46,691 nucleotides of DNA from F23-D06 sp963603365 (GCA_963603365.1 CAVCMI010000016.1:1-46691); one strand, 5' to 3'. Counted from the first letter of the stretch, positions 7,200 through 16,733 are shown. A program made the numbers and translations. Notes: generated by a model from the sequence alone, not told the origin.

Positions 7200-8660
7200 C
7201 TATTTTACGGGAATGTTCTTGAGCACGGCAACGATGAAATCGAAGAATTTGCCTACGCTGTCAATGTTGACACGCTCAACAGGAGAGTGGGGGTGCTGGA
7301 TGGTAGGCCCAAACGACACCATGTCCCAGTCGGGATAGCATGCGCCGAACAGTCCGCACTCCAGACCGGCATGGATGGCCATGATCTTGGGCTGCTGATT
7401 GAACTTCTCGACATACACTTTTTTGCAGATGTTCAGAATCGGAGATTCCATATTGGGATTCCATCCGGGATAGCCGCCGGCAAGTTCGATGTTGCAGTCT
7501 GCAAGTTCCGCGATGGCGGTCATCCTGTCGCCAAGCGCATCCTTTGCGCTGTTGACAGAGCTGCGGAGCAGGCATACAGCATTCATAATGCCGTTCTCTG
7601 CCTTAAAAGCAGCCAGATTGTTAGAGGTTTCGACGAGGTTTTCCATAGAGTCGCTCATGCGGAGCACGCCGTTCGGGATGGCGTAGAGCATATTCAGGAA
7701 CTGGTTCTGCGCTTTGGTTTCGATGACCTCTTCCGGGGTGTCGACAGCAGTGACTTTCAAAGTCATGTCTTTCTCTGTGGCAGCAAATTCGTTTTTGACG
7801 GTCTGTTCAAAGGTGTGGGCAAAGGCTTCAAATTCGGCAGCCTTTGCGGCCGGCACTGCCAGCACGGCAGAGGCTTCGCGCGGAATGGCGTTGCGAAGAC
7901 TGCCGCCCGTGGCCGTGGCGAGGCATACGCCAAACTGCTTGATGGCACGCGTGATGAATCGGACGGCGATCTTGTTGGCGTTGCCGCGGCCGAGGTTGAT
8001 GTCCATGCCGGAGTGGCCGCCGTGAAGCCCCGAGACGTTCATCTGATAGCCTTTCATCCCTGACGGTGTAGGCATTGTGGTGTAAGTCCGGTCAAAGTTG
8101 GCATCCAGACCGCCGGCACAGCCGACGAAGATCTCACCCTCGGTCTCCGAGTCGAGGTTGATGAGGATCTTGCCTTTCACAAAGCCCTTCTTAAGGCCGA
8201 AAGCCCCCGTCATGCCGGTCTCTTCGTCAATCGTCACAAGAATCTCAAGCGGACCGTGTTCAACGCCTTCGGTGGTGACACAGGCCAGGGCTGCACAAAC
8301 GCCGATACCGTCGTCTGCTCCCAAAGTGGTTCTGTTGGCACGAACCCAGCCGTTGTCGATGATGGGCTCGATCGGGTCTTTCAGGAAGTCATGTTTCTTG
8401 TCGCTGTCGGCTTGCGGAACCATATCGGTGTGGGCTTGCAGGATGACCGGTGTCCTGTTTTCCATGCCCGGGGTGGCAGGAACCGTGAATAGCAGGTTGC
8501 CCGTCTCGTCCTGCTCAACCTGCACCTTGTGGTCGGCCGCCCACTGCTTCATCCATTTGATGGCAGGCTCTTCGTGTTTTGACGGATGCGGAGCATCGCA
8601 GAGGTGTCCGAAATTCTCCCACAGATCGTGAGGGTACAATTTTAAAAGTTCTGTGTTCAT
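7200..8660 (-). CDS. pepD: Aminoacyl-histidine dipeptidase (M20C metallopeptidase)
   Basis: A 486-residue zinc peptidase of the PepD/M20C family that splits Xaa-His and other dipeptides in the cytoplasm. Visible metal and catalytic residues are H77 and D79 in AHTDMV, D117 in GADDGIGV, and E146-E147 in DEETG. The HxGGHSGMDI segment of the lid domain is also present (near 215-222). The length is typical. The start codon follows the BatA-like stop by only five bases, so the two genes are probably co-transcribed, and a strong terminator follows. Confidence 0.95.
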   Translation of the reverse strand: MNTELLKLYPHDLWENFGHLCDAPHPSKHEEPAIKWMKQWAADHKVQVEQDETGNLLFTVPATPGMENRTPVILQAHTDMVPQADSDKKHDFLKDPIEPIIDNGWVRANRTTLGADDGIGVCAALACVTTEGVEHGPLEILVTIDEETGMTGAFGLKKGFVKGKILINLDSETEGEIFVGCAGGLDANFDRTYTTMPTPSGMKGYQMNVSGLHGGHSGMDINLGRGNANKIAVRFITRAIKQFGVCLATATGGSLRNAIPREASAVLAVPAAKAAEFEAFAHTFEQTVKNEFAATEKDMTLKVTAVDTPEEVIETKAQNQFLNMLYAIPNGVLRMSDSMENLVETSNNLAAFKAENGIMNAVCLLRSSVNSAKDALGDRMTAIAELADCNIELAGGYPGWNPNMESPILNICKKVYVEKFNQQPKIMAIHAGLECGLFGACYPDWDMVSFGPTIQHPHSPVERVNIDSVGKFFDFIVAVLKNIPVK

Positions 8661-8665
8661 TATTT

Positions 8666-10729
8666 TTAGGATTTAAGGTTTTCGTTGTTGTTGATTTTTG
8701 GTCTGCCCCAGAAACGCAGCAGCGTGATCTCGGCCAGGAAACAGAGCAGGGAAAAGATGACGAAATAGATCCACAACTGCTTGCCGTTCAGCGTGTCGGT
8801 GACACTTTTCGCAATGTTTTTCGTGCCCGATGGTACAACCTCGATATTGTTGCCTGACGACTTTGCCATTTTTCGGAGCGCTTTGTCGTCGTAGAAGTCG
8901 AGGTCTGACTCTTGCCGGTCGAGGTTGAACGCGAGTGTTCCGCATACAGTGCCGTCTCGTACGAGGTCATAAAAGCCGCTGCTGCTGATCTGGTCGTGAA
9001 AGAAGAGCGCCGTTTCGTTGCCGGAAGTCCGCTGTTCGGGGATGAATTCTTCTTTGGCGCCGCGTGCCTTCAGCGAAAGTACACTTCCGCCATTCCCGCC
9101 TTCTATCCTCACCGTCTGCATCTGGTCTTTCCCGATAACATTGTAAAGCTTGTCCTGCATGACGCTCATAATGCCGATATTGTGCATAGGCACGAAGAAG
9201 AGCGCGTGGCGATGCACGTTGCCGTAATCATCATTCATGGCAACGGCCGAGAGTATGACTTTCCCTTTTTCAACCTGAAAGACAGTCAGCAGCGGCGTGC
9301 CGTCTTCGAGCATCATCAGCGTTTCGCTGACTTGGCTTCCGCCTTGTATCGGATAGTGTTGCAAGGTGGTCGGCATGTCGAGATTGTCGTGCCTGTTTTC
9401 AAGCGCATTCCTGAAATACTGGCTTTCCATGTTTATGGTTCCGCACTTGAGCGCTTTCTTCTGCAGTGCACCGTAGCTTCCGGTCCCGAGCGATGAGAAA
9501 AGCTGGTGCCAGCTATTGTCCATCTCCTTGGCCGGAAGCACCACTAACGTGCCGCCGCCCTTGACAAAAGCCGAAATCTCTTCCATCAGCCCCGTGGAGA
9601 GCGACGGCACTTCGTCCATCATTACCACTTGGCTGTTTTTCAGTTGTGTATAATTAATCTGCTTAAGCGGCATTTCAAGATAGTTGAATACGGAATCCTT
9701 GCCGTAAAGGGCTTGCAGGAAACGGTTGCTGCCATTGCCCGCGATGGTAGATACTTGCGAGTTTCCCGAGACTCTGTATGTGAAAAACATCTCGTTGTCG
9801 AAAGTGACGGGCGCGTCTTCAATGGCCACGCGTCCGCAGGTGACGCCGGCGCCGTCAATTGTGTAGGTCAATTGGCAGTCGACCGTGCTGCCGGATTTGA
9901 CATCGACGGCGGCAATGGCTTTCTGCTTGTCCTGAACGTAGAGTTTGACGGGCAGCATTTCAATGTCGTTTCCCCCATAGTTGTGTATGCGGGCCACTAA
10001 CGTGACTTGACTGCCTGTACGGAACAGCGGCGCCAGAAACCATACGCTGTCAATGCCGACGTTGCTGCGGTCGCTTGCCGGTATCGGCACCAGAAAGGTA
10101 CGCGCATTGCTGTCTTGCAAAACGTTAAGGTCGAAAGCGTTTTTCTGGAAATCAGAAATGTAATAGTGGATGACGTTGTCTTTTGCGGAGCGGCTGCAGG
10201 TGTTCTGTTCAAAGGTTATAATGTTGCGGAAAGAATGGCTTTCGGGAGAGATCTTGACCCTGTCGAGCAACTCCAGCATCTGGTCGCGGTTCAGCACATG
10301 GGTCTCTTCGCCTGAGAAGTCTTGGGTCGTGAGCACAAAGTCGTCGGAGAAACTGAAAGCCTCCACGATAGACTTGGCGGCGTCCACGGCATCATAAAGC
10401 AGCGAACTGTTTTCGGAGTCTGTCTCCATAGAGTAGGAGTTGTCGAGGAAAACGGTGACGAGATTGCCTTTTTTCCCCGTCTGCACCTTGGGCGCAATGG
10501 CGGGCTGAGCGAACGCCAGCGCCAGCGCGGCGATACCGGAAATGCGCAGGGCCAGAACTACAAGTTGCTGCACCGTCTGTTCACGGCGCGTTTTCCGCTT
10601 GATGTCTTCCAGCATCTTCACATTAGAGAAATAAACGGTCCTGTAACGCCTGAAGTTGAACAGATGTATCATAATCGGTACCAGAACGGCGGCAAGACCG
10701 ATCAGAAACAGCGGATTAGCGAATGTCAT
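8666..10729 (-). CDS. BatA-like membrane protein with VWA domain
   Basis: A 687-residue inner-membrane protein. The N-terminal BatA domain has two membrane segments (about 5-24 and 55-78) around the conserved FNFRRYRTVYFSNV stretch. A von Willebrand A domain follows, with the MIDAS motif DNSYS at 96-100 (D96, S98, S100). The middle is a periplasmic region, and a last membrane segment lies at about 655-677. The family occurs in Bacteroidota near aerotolerance (bat) or peptidase genes, and its biochemical role is not established. It is the first gene of a two-gene unit with pepD and has its own promoter upstream (10786-10818). No other bat genes are in the window. Confidence 0.9.
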   Translation of the reverse strand: MTFANPLFLIGLAAVLVPIMIHLFNFRRYRTVYFSNVKMLEDIKRKTRREQTVQQLVVLALRISGIAALALAFAQPAIAPKVQTGKKGNLVTVFLDNSYSMETDSENSSLLYDAVDAAKSIVEAFSFSDDFVLTTQDFSGEETHVLNRDQMLELLDRVKISPESHSFRNIITFEQNTCSRSAKDNVIHYYISDFQKNAFDLNVLQDSNARTFLVPIPASDRSNVGIDSVWFLAPLFRTGSQVTLVARIHNYGGNDIEMLPVKLYVQDKQKAIAAVDVKSGSTVDCQLTYTIDGAGVTCGRVAIEDAPVTFDNEMFFTYRVSGNSQVSTIAGNGSNRFLQALYGKDSVFNYLEMPLKQINYTQLKNSQVVMMDEVPSLSTGLMEEISAFVKGGGTLVVLPAKEMDNSWHQLFSSLGTGSYGALQKKALKCGTINMESQYFRNALENRHDNLDMPTTLQHYPIQGGSQVSETLMMLEDGTPLLTVFQVEKGKVILSAVAMNDDYGNVHRHALFFVPMHNIGIMSVMQDKLYNVIGKDQMQTVRIEGGNGGSVLSLKARGAKEEFIPEQRTSGNETALFFHDQISSSGFYDLVRDGTVCGTLAFNLDRQESDLDFYDDKALRKMAKSSGNNIEVVPSGTKNIAKSVTDTLNGKQLWIYFVIFSLLCFLAEITLLRFWGRPKINNNENLKS

Positions 10730-10785
10730 ATACTCTCAAATTGTTATGGTACGTTTTTTTACGACAACAAGGGAAAAATATGCGG

Positions 10786-10818
10786 CAAAGATAGCATATC
10801 TTTTTAGAAAACCGCAAA
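10786..10818 (-). promoter_or_regulatory. Promoter of the BatA-pepD unit
   Basis: The minus strand carries TTTG at 10815-10818 and TATCTTTG at 10786-10793, separated by 21 bases. This matches the Bacteroidota -33/-7 pattern and lies about 57 bases before the BatA-like start codon. Confidence 0.65.
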
Positions 10819-10827
10819 CGGGACGGC

Positions 10828-10873
10828 AAAAAAAGATGGCTTTCCGGTGCGCAAAAGCAGGCGGGAAGCCATC
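10828..10873 (-). terminator. Intrinsic terminator after the serine palmitoyltransferase gene
   Basis: The segments 10835-10845 and 10863-10873 (GATGGCTTTCC against GGGAAGCCATC) form a stem of about ten pairs. On the minus strand it runs into seven T at 10834-10828. This ends the glmM-to-spt transcript. Confidence 0.7.
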
Positions 10874-10936
10874 GCGGCGGCCAGTGCGGAACGCAAGACG
10901 ACTGCTGCGGCACGCACTGCCGTGAATGTTGAATCC

Positions 10937-12196
10937 TTAACGGTTAATGAGGTTCATATTTGGAATAGGCTTGTTGTACTCGCCGGCAGCAAGTTTGCCC
11001 TTGATCTGTCTGAAATGTTCAATCGTGTAGTTGACATCCTCTATTGTGTGGGCGGCGGTAGGGATGACACGGAGCATAATGACATCCTTGGGAACCACGG
11101 GGTAAACCACGATAGAGCAGAAAATGCCGTGGTTTTCGCGCAAGTCAACCACAAGGTTGGTGGCTTCGTTGGTTCCGCCTTTGAGGTAAACCGGCGTCAC
11201 GGGCGACATGGTATGGCCCAGGTCGAAGTTTTCGGCTCGGAGGCCTTCTTGCAGCAAACGCGCGATTGTCCATAGCTTTTCGCGGATTTCGGGGCGTGTC
11301 TTGATGAGTTCCAGACGTTTCATGGCACCGATAACCATTGGCATGGGCAGAGATTTTGCGAAGATCTGGGAGCGCATGTTGAAACGGAGATGGTCAACGA
11401 TGCCTCTTTCAGAAGCCACGAAGGCGCCGATGCCGGCCATGCTTTTGGCGAAAGTGGCAAAATAGACGTCCACCCCGTCGATGACGTTATAATGGGCGGC
11501 AGTGCCGTTGCCTTTCGGCCCCATTGTGCCGAAGCCGTGCGCGTCGTCAATGAGGAGGCGGAACGGGAACTCTTTCTTCAGGGCGCAGATGCCGGCCAAG
11601 TCGCCAAGGTCGCCGGCCATGCCGAAAACGCCTTCCGTGATGACAAGCACCCCGCCACCTTGTTTGTCAGCCAAAGCGGTGGCCACCTTCAGTTGCTCGC
11701 GGAGGCTGTCCATGTCGTTGTGACGGTAAACATAGCGTTTGGCCCAGCTAAGACGGAGCCCGTCAATGATGCAGGCGTGCGACTCGGAGTCATACACGAT
11801 GACGTCGCGGCGCGTAGTCAGCACGTCAATGATGGAGATCATGGCCTGATAGCCGAAGTTCACCAGATATCCGGCGGGCTTCCCTACAAAGTCTGCCAGG
11901 TCTTGTTCGAGTTTGATGTGATATTTGGTGTCGCCGGACATCATTCTGGCGCCCATCGGGGCTGCCATGCCGAACTGACGTGCGCCCTCGGCGTCCGCCT
12001 CGCGCACCTCGGGCATATTGGCAAGCCCAAGGTAGTTGTTCAAACTCCAGTTCAGGACCTCTTTGCCGTTAAACACCATGTGAGGGCCGATCTCGCCTTC
12101 CAGTTTCGGAAATTGGAAATAACCGTCGGCATACTTCTGGTACTGACCTAAAGGACCTCCATTGCTCTCGTGAATTCTTTCAAAGATATCTTTCAT
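10937..12196 (-). CDS. spt: PLP-dependent alpha-oxoamine synthase, probable serine palmitoyltransferase
   Basis: A 419-residue enzyme of the SPT/AONS/KBL family. The ATG at 12196 (MKDIFERIHES…) is chosen over an upstream one at 12328 because the extra 44 residues are junk-like and would overlap the neighbouring gene. PLP-site residues are DDAH at 217-220 and the Schiff-base lysine K251 in TFAKSMAG. The Bacteroidota proteins of this MKDIF…GPLGQYQKYADGY type are, to my knowledge, the serine palmitoyltransferases that start sphingolipid synthesis from serine and an acyl-CoA. A ketoacyl-CoA ligase with another amino acid cannot be excluded from motifs alone. It is the last gene of the likely glmM operon, 37 bases after the thioredoxin-like gene, and has a terminator. 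Confidence 0.75.
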   Translation of the reverse strand: MKDIFERIHESNGGPLGQYQKYADGYFQFPKLEGEIGPHMVFNGKEVLNWSLNNYLGLANMPEVREADAEGARQFGMAAPMGARMMSGDTKYHIKLEQDLADFVGKPAGYLVNFGYQAMISIIDVLTTRRDVIVYDSESHACIIDGLRLSWAKRYVYRHNDMDSLREQLKVATALADKQGGGVLVITEGVFGMAGDLGDLAGICALKKEFPFRLLIDDAHGFGTMGPKGNGTAAHYNVIDGVDVYFATFAKSMAGIGAFVASERGIVDHLRFNMRSQIFAKSLPMPMVIGAMKRLELIKTRPEIREKLWTIARLLQEGLRAENFDLGHTMSPVTPVYLKGGTNEATNLVVDLRENHGIFCSIVVYPVVPKDVIMLRVIPTAAHTIEDVNYTIEHFRQIKGKLAAGEYNKPIPNMNLINR

Positions 12197-12233
12197 TTCT
12201 GTTGTGGGATTATGGTTGTTTTGTAACTTTAAT

Positions 12234-13766
12234 TCATTGTCTGTTCTGACGTTTCGCATTGCGTTGCGCAAGCCGTTCCTCCATTTTCTCGTACTCTTCA
12301 AAAAACTGTGGAAGGCTCGACATGTCAATGCGCTTGTTCAAGATGATTTCATGCTTGGAGTTAAGCACAAACATTGTAGGATTGCCGGATTCGTATATGC
12401 CGAAATAGTCGAGATAGTCGATGTTGCCCTTGTTTCCGCCGACGTTCACCCAAGGGTAATTGTTCTCTTTCACGTACTTTTTCCAACGGTCGGTGTCAGC
12501 ATCGTTGCCGATGGCATACACGTCGAAGTTGCGCGTGCCGGCAGCCTCAAGGGAGTCATAGACGTGACGCAGGTGTTTGCTCTCCTTCTTGCATGTCTGG
12601 CAGTCAGGGTCGTAGAACCAAAGGATGGTGTAGGGTTTCTTCATGCTGTACGATGAAATCCAACGCGTCACGTCATCGGTCAACGTAGTGTCGGGGATGA
12701 AGAGTTCTGGCGCAATCTTGCCGATCAGGATCGGGGTGAGGCGGTTTATCCTTTTGCGGTATTTGGCAATGAGGTCTTCGTCCATCCAGTAGCATTTCCC
12801 GAGCATCTGGTTCTTTTCAACGATGTGGCAGAAAACGGCGTCATGTCCGATGACCTTGCTGGTCTCAAACTGGTATGAGAGCCAATCGACGCAATAATGG
12901 TACATCAGCGTGTCCGCTTCCGCCTTGCCCAAGAAGATGTCGATATATTTGTTGATGGTGTCAGACTCCTGATGATAGAGCAGTTTCGTGAAATAGTCCT
13001 TCATCTTGGGCTCGAAAGAGGGGATATAGATGAACCGGTGGTCAGCAAGGTCAAAATTGTCCCAATAGTGAAGTCTGTAGTAGGCAGCCTGTGACTCGTA
13101 GTCCATGCTGCCGTCTTCGTTTTTCATCTCCGGGATGTCAATCTGCTTGTACGACTTCTGCATCTTTGAAAACAGATAGTCGGGGTGGGCGCTGATGATC
13201 TCCTCGTCAATGAATTTCAGCATCTCGTCATTGATGTTCCTGAGTTTGTTCTTGTAGAACTCTGCGCTGTCGGCGTTGCCTGCGCCGTCAAACTCCTTGA
13301 ATTTCTTGGACCAGTCCATCGCCTGCTGCTGGGCATGGCTGGTCTTGCGCTGGAATTTGAGCATCTCTTCATTTTGCGGCGAATTGCGGACGGAAAAGTT
13401 GTCAAGGTTTCCGGTCGTGTCGAGGTTGTATTCGAAGTGCTGGTTCCCGTCGATGATGAAATTCAGGTAGAGTTTCTTGTTCCCCGATACCAGGGAGTAC
13501 ATCCCGTCGTCGTAGGCGTTGCCGCCCTTGAACAAGAAACGGCCGGGCGCCGATGGCGTGACGGAGTCTTTCAGGATCAGTTTCTCGTTGTAATGGATGA
13601 CCAGATAGACAAGATTATCCTTTGAATCTTTGATGTTGAAGATGATTTCATGACCTTTTGCAGAGGTTGTTTTCGGTGCAACCGCTTTCCCTTTCTGTGC
13701 GGAAAGGCTTCCGGCAAGGCCGAGGAAAGCCAAAGTCAAAAAGATAGGTATGTATTTCTTTTTCAT
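12234..13766 (-). CDS. Secreted thioredoxin-like protein with DUF4369/DUF5106-type regions
   Basis: A 510-residue exported protein. A signal peptide is clear at 1-23, with a probable cut after LSAQ. Residues about 35-125 look like the beta-rich DUF4369-type domain, 130-345 are helical (DUF5106-like), and 350-500 form a thioredoxin fold with the redox pair C389-C392 in FYDPDCQTC. Proteins of this sort sit in the periplasm or are anchored there and act as thiol-disulfide reductases. The partner is unknown. It is 18 bases downstream of a paralogue (13785-15116), so the two are a tandem pair in one transcript. The long glutamine- and arginine-rich tail is unremarkable. Confidence 0.85.
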   Translation of the reverse strand: MKKKYIPIFLTLAFLGLAGSLSAQKGKAVAPKTTSAKGHEIIFNIKDSKDNLVYLVIHYNEKLILKDSVTPSAPGRFLFKGGNAYDDGMYSLVSGNKKLYLNFIIDGNQHFEYNLDTTGNLDNFSVRNSPQNEEMLKFQRKTSHAQQQAMDWSKKFKEFDGAGNADSAEFYKNKLRNINDEMLKFIDEEIISAHPDYLFSKMQKSYKQIDIPEMKNEDGSMDYESQAAYYRLHYWDNFDLADHRFIYIPSFEPKMKDYFTKLLYHQESDTINKYIDIFLGKAEADTLMYHYCVDWLSYQFETSKVIGHDAVFCHIVEKNQMLGKCYWMDEDLIAKYRKRINRLTPILIGKIAPELFIPDTTLTDDVTRWISSYSMKKPYTILWFYDPDCQTCKKESKHLRHVYDSLEAAGTRNFDVYAIGNDADTDRWKKYVKENNYPWVNVGGNKGNIDYLDYFGIYESGNPTMFVLNSKHEIILNKRIDMSSLPQFFEEYEKMEERLAQRNAKRQNRQ

Positions 13767-13784
13767 TGTTATAACTGATTTCAG

Positions 13785-15116
13785 CTATCTGTTTTTTTCA
13801 AGCAAAAATTTAAGTACGTCTAACGTCACTTGCCTTGCCATTATTGTATGGCCGGCAGAATTGTCAACCAGAACCAATGCCGGCGTCACCATTATGTCGA
13901 AATATTCGATGACATCAACGGCCGGGTCGCCTTTGGCGGTGGTCAGGTTGATCCAGTCCCAGAGTTCGTGCTCGTCGGAGAATTTCTTCCAGCGGTCATA
14001 GTCATCGTTTATCTCAACGGCAAATACTTCAAAGTCAAGGTCTCCCGCATGTTCGCGGTAGAAGTCGTGCAACTGTGGGGTTACCGCCTTGCAATGGTCG
14101 CAGTCGGGGTCCCAGAACCAGAGCACAGTATATTTAGTACGGATGTCGTTTGTGGAATACACATTTCCGGTCGTGTCAAAGGCGGTTATTTCGGGAATTG
14201 CCGCGCCGGGGTTTATTTTGCGCAACTGTTCTATTTTCCGACGGTTGATGCGCTGGCGGTCTTCATCCATCCAGTCGTCGCCGTAGCGGTCGTAGAGGTG
14301 TACCAACACAGGGTCGTAAATCGGGATGTGCACGTCCATCATACGGTAAAAGTCTTGCAGGAAATATTCCTTTACGGCCTCGTTTTCGCAGCGTGCAAGA
14401 ATAGAGTCCATAAAGGAGATGATCTGCCCGGCCTCGTACATTGAGGATATCCGGTCACGCACAAGCGAGTAAATGGGCAGGGGCGAATGAAGCAGCCGCG
14501 GCTCGCCGAAGTCCATGTCATCGATAGACTGGCGCAGCAGTTCGTTGCCTTTCGTCTGCAATGTGGCGTATGCCGCCGAGATGTACTTGACCGCAAAACT
14601 GCCGGGGGCAAGGTCGCGATATTCCCGGCAAACTTTGCGGATGTCGGGCGTATAGACCTTCATCATTGAGTTCCTGAAGGAATAGAGCAGTTGGTTTTCT
14701 TCAGAGTCTTGAATGTCAATGTCATTGACAAGAAAACCGGTGGCGGAATCTATATGATGCGTATGGTTGAGGGTGATTTTGGAATCTTTGTTGAGGATGA
14801 TCTCTGCAATGACTGTAGGGTAGGGGTGCATCGTGTCGTGCGTTTCAAGCAGATAGTCGCCGCAGGGCAACTGTTGCTTTTTGCTTTTGAACACGGCTTT
14901 GCCGCGCTTCACTGTCGCACTGTCCGCCAGACGGCTCTCATGTCCGCAGAATCCGCGCAGGTACAGCGTCTTTCCGTCTTGCGTTCCCGTGAATACGGTG
15001 ATGTTGTATTTCCCTATGGTCGGCACGGCTGCCTTGTGCCGGCACAGGCTCTGTGCCGGGAGCGGCACGGACAGCAAAAGCAGGACGAAGGAGAGGAGGC
15101 TACGGATTGTATTCAT
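13785..15116 (-). CDS. Secreted thioredoxin-like protein, paralogue of the next gene
   Basis: A 443-residue exported protein counted from the ATG at 15116; a second ATG three codons earlier (15125) is equally possible. A signal peptide covers about 1-22 (ending PLPAQS). The layout repeats that of 12234-13766: an N-terminal beta-rich part, a helical middle, and a C-terminal thioredoxin fold with C339-C342 in FWDPDCDHC. The CDHC redox loop differs from the CQTC of its neighbour, which suggests different redox potentials or partners. Only a few bases separate it from glmM upstream, so it is very likely co-transcribed. Confidence 0.85.
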   Translation of the reverse strand: MNTIRSLLSFVLLLLSVPLPAQSLCRHKAAVPTIGKYNITVFTGTQDGKTLYLRGFCGHESRLADSATVKRGKAVFKSKKQQLPCGDYLLETHDTMHPYPTVIAEIILNKDSKITLNHTHHIDSATGFLVNDIDIQDSEENQLLYSFRNSMMKVYTPDIRKVCREYRDLAPGSFAVKYISAAYATLQTKGNELLRQSIDDMDFGEPRLLHSPLPIYSLVRDRISSMYEAGQIISFMDSILARCENEAVKEYFLQDFYRMMDVHIPIYDPVLVHLYDRYGDDWMDEDRQRINRRKIEQLRKINPGAAIPEITAFDTTGNVYSTNDIRTKYTVLWFWDPDCDHCKAVTPQLHDFYREHAGDLDFEVFAVEINDDYDRWKKFSDEHELWDWINLTTAKGDPAVDVIEYFDIMVTPALVLVDNSAGHTIMARQVTLDVLKFLLEKNR

Positions 15117-15129
15117 CGGCGGCATGCAG

Positions 15130-16515
15130 CTACATCATTTTGCGGATATGTCCTATGACTTCTTCGGCCAGGCTGTCGGCCTTGCGTCCGGTTCCTGCCT
15201 CGGCATAGATGCGCAGAACGGGCTCTGTGTTGGATGTGCGGATATGCACCCATCCGTCTTCAAAGTCGATCTTGACGCCGTCGGTGCGGTTCGGGCTGAA
15301 CTTGACATAATGTTCGGAAATGCGGTCGAGGAGAGCGGCGGCATTGACGTCGCCCGACAGCTGCAGTTTGTTTTTGGAGATGTGGTAGTCGGGATAGCGT
15401 GCGCGGATCTGGCAGCAGTTCTTGCCCGAGACGGCCATATAGGAAAGGAAAAGTGCAATGCCGACCAAGGCGTCTCTGCCATAATGCAGTTCCGGATAGA
15501 TGACCCCTCCGTTGCCTTCGCCGCCGATCACGGCGCCAGTCGCTTTCATCATCTCCACCACATTGACCTCGCCTACAGCCGAGGCGCTGTAAGTGCCGCC
15601 GTATCGGGCAGTCACATCGCGCAAGGCCCTGGTAGAGGAGAGGTTGGAGACGGTATTGCCGGGCGTGTGCTGCAGGATATAGTCAGCCACCGTCACCAGC
15701 GTATATTCTTCGCCGAACATCTCACCTCCGGGTTTCACGATGGCCAGACGGTCCACGTCGGGGTCCACAACGAAGCCCACGTCAAAGCTGCCGGAGGACA
15801 TGGCCTCAGAGATGCCGTGCAAGTTTTCGGGGAGGGGTTCAGGATTGTGTGCGAAGATGCCGGTAGGGTTTCCGTTGAGCACCGTTACCTTTTTCACGCC
15901 CATCCGTTCAAGCAGGGGCGGCAGCGCCAGTGCGCCTGTAGAGTTCACCGTGTCTATGATGACGGAAAAGCCGGCGCGGGACACGGCTTCTGCATGGACA
16001 AGCGGCAGCGCGAGCACCGCACCGATGTGTTCGTCTATGGCATGGCTGTCGGACATATATTGCCCTAACCGGTCTGCTTCGGCGTAAGGGAAGTCGTGCC
16101 GGGAGGCAATGTCCTGAAGCCGGCGTCCCTCCTCGTCGGAGATGAACTCACCTTTTGAATTGAGCAGTTTGAGGGCGTTCCATTGCATCGGGTTGTGGGA
16201 GGCAGTGATGATGATGCCGCCGTCAGCGGAATGGCGCGTCACGGCCATCTCGGTGGTGGGGGTAGTGGAGAGGCCTGTGTCGATGACGTTGACGCCCATG
16301 CCCTGGAGGGTGCCGCACACCAGCCGGCTGACCATGTCGCCGGAAACACGCGCGTCGCGGCCCACCACGAAAGTGAGCGGCTTCTCCGGCGTGGTTTCCC
16401 GGACAAAGGCAGCAAAGGCGGCGGTCAGTTCAACAATATCGGCAGGGGTCAGGTTCTGCCCCGGCATCCCGCCAATGGTTCCTCTAATTCCTGAAATCGA
16501 TTTTATAAGAGACAT
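15130..16515 (-). CDS. glmM: Phosphoglucosamine mutase
   Basis: A 461-residue alpha-D-phosphohexomutase. The phosphoserine loop is TASHNP with S106, the metal loop is DPDVDR near 246, and the substrate loop is GEGNGG. The C-terminal phosphate-binding part carries RTSNTEPVLR. GlmM turns glucosamine-6-phosphate into glucosamine-1-phosphate for peptidoglycan and LPS. The GEGNGG loop is closer to the archaeal/Bacteroidota type than to the GEQSGH of E. coli GlmM, so phosphomannomutase or phosphoglucomutase activity is also possible. It is the first gene of the minus-strand run to spt and is divergent from the acyl-CoA operon. Confidence 0.88.
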   Translation of the reverse strand: MSLIKSISGIRGTIGGMPGQNLTPADIVELTAAFAAFVRETTPEKPLTFVVGRDARVSGDMVSRLVCGTLQGMGVNVIDTGLSTTPTTEMAVTRHSADGGIIITASHNPMQWNALKLLNSKGEFISDEEGRRLQDIASRHDFPYAEADRLGQYMSDSHAIDEHIGAVLALPLVHAEAVSRAGFSVIIDTVNSTGALALPPLLERMGVKKVTVLNGNPTGIFAHNPEPLPENLHGISEAMSSGSFDVGFVVDPDVDRLAIVKPGGEMFGEEYTLVTVADYILQHTPGNTVSNLSSTRALRDVTARYGGTYSASAVGEVNVVEMMKATGAVIGGEGNGGVIYPELHYGRDALVGIALFLSYMAVSGKNCCQIRARYPDYHISKNKLQLSGDVNAAALLDRISEHYVKFSPNRTDGVKIDFEDGWVHIRTSNTEPVLRIYAEAGTGRKADSLAEEVIGHIRKMM

Positions 16516-16585
16516 GAGAAGCGTGTTTTTTGCAAAGTTTCGTGCGTTGTGCCGCCGACGGCAAACTGTTTTTCCAATCAGGCTG

Positions 16586-16593
16586 CAAAAGTA
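16586..16593 (-). promoter_or_regulatory. Candidate -7 element for glmM
   Basis: The minus strand reads TACTTTTG, matching TAnnTTTG, about 70 bases before the glmM start. No good -33 element is seen at the right distance. Confidence 0.45.
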
Positions 16594-16657
16594 GCAAAAT
16601 TTACGGAACGCATTTTTTTAATTGTGCCGTAAGCGCAATAAGCATAATATATTTTTA

Positions 16658-16665
16658 TATCTTTG
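16658..16665 (+). promoter_or_regulatory. Candidate -7 element for the acyl-CoA operon
   Basis: TATCTTTG matches TAnnTTTG and lies about 70 bases before the CoA-transferase start codon. No clear -33 TTTG is present. It is divergent from the glmM element in the same 218-base gap. Confidence 0.5.
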
Positions 16666-16733
16666 CCCGCTTTTATCCCGCAGCCGGGACAAAGGCTGAA
16701 AATGTATTGAATAACATAAAAAAATACTTGATT

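Noticed and set aside
12197..12328. Upstream start for the serine palmitoyltransferase gene
   Set aside because: It would overlap the neighbouring thioredoxin-like gene and add 44 residues unlike the family; the ATG at 12196 gives the normal N-terminus.
14881..16068. Long open frame antisense to glmM and its neighbour (395 codons)
   Set aside because: It is a shadow of GC-rich genes on the opposite strand; the minus-strand products are clearly real proteins with intact motifs.
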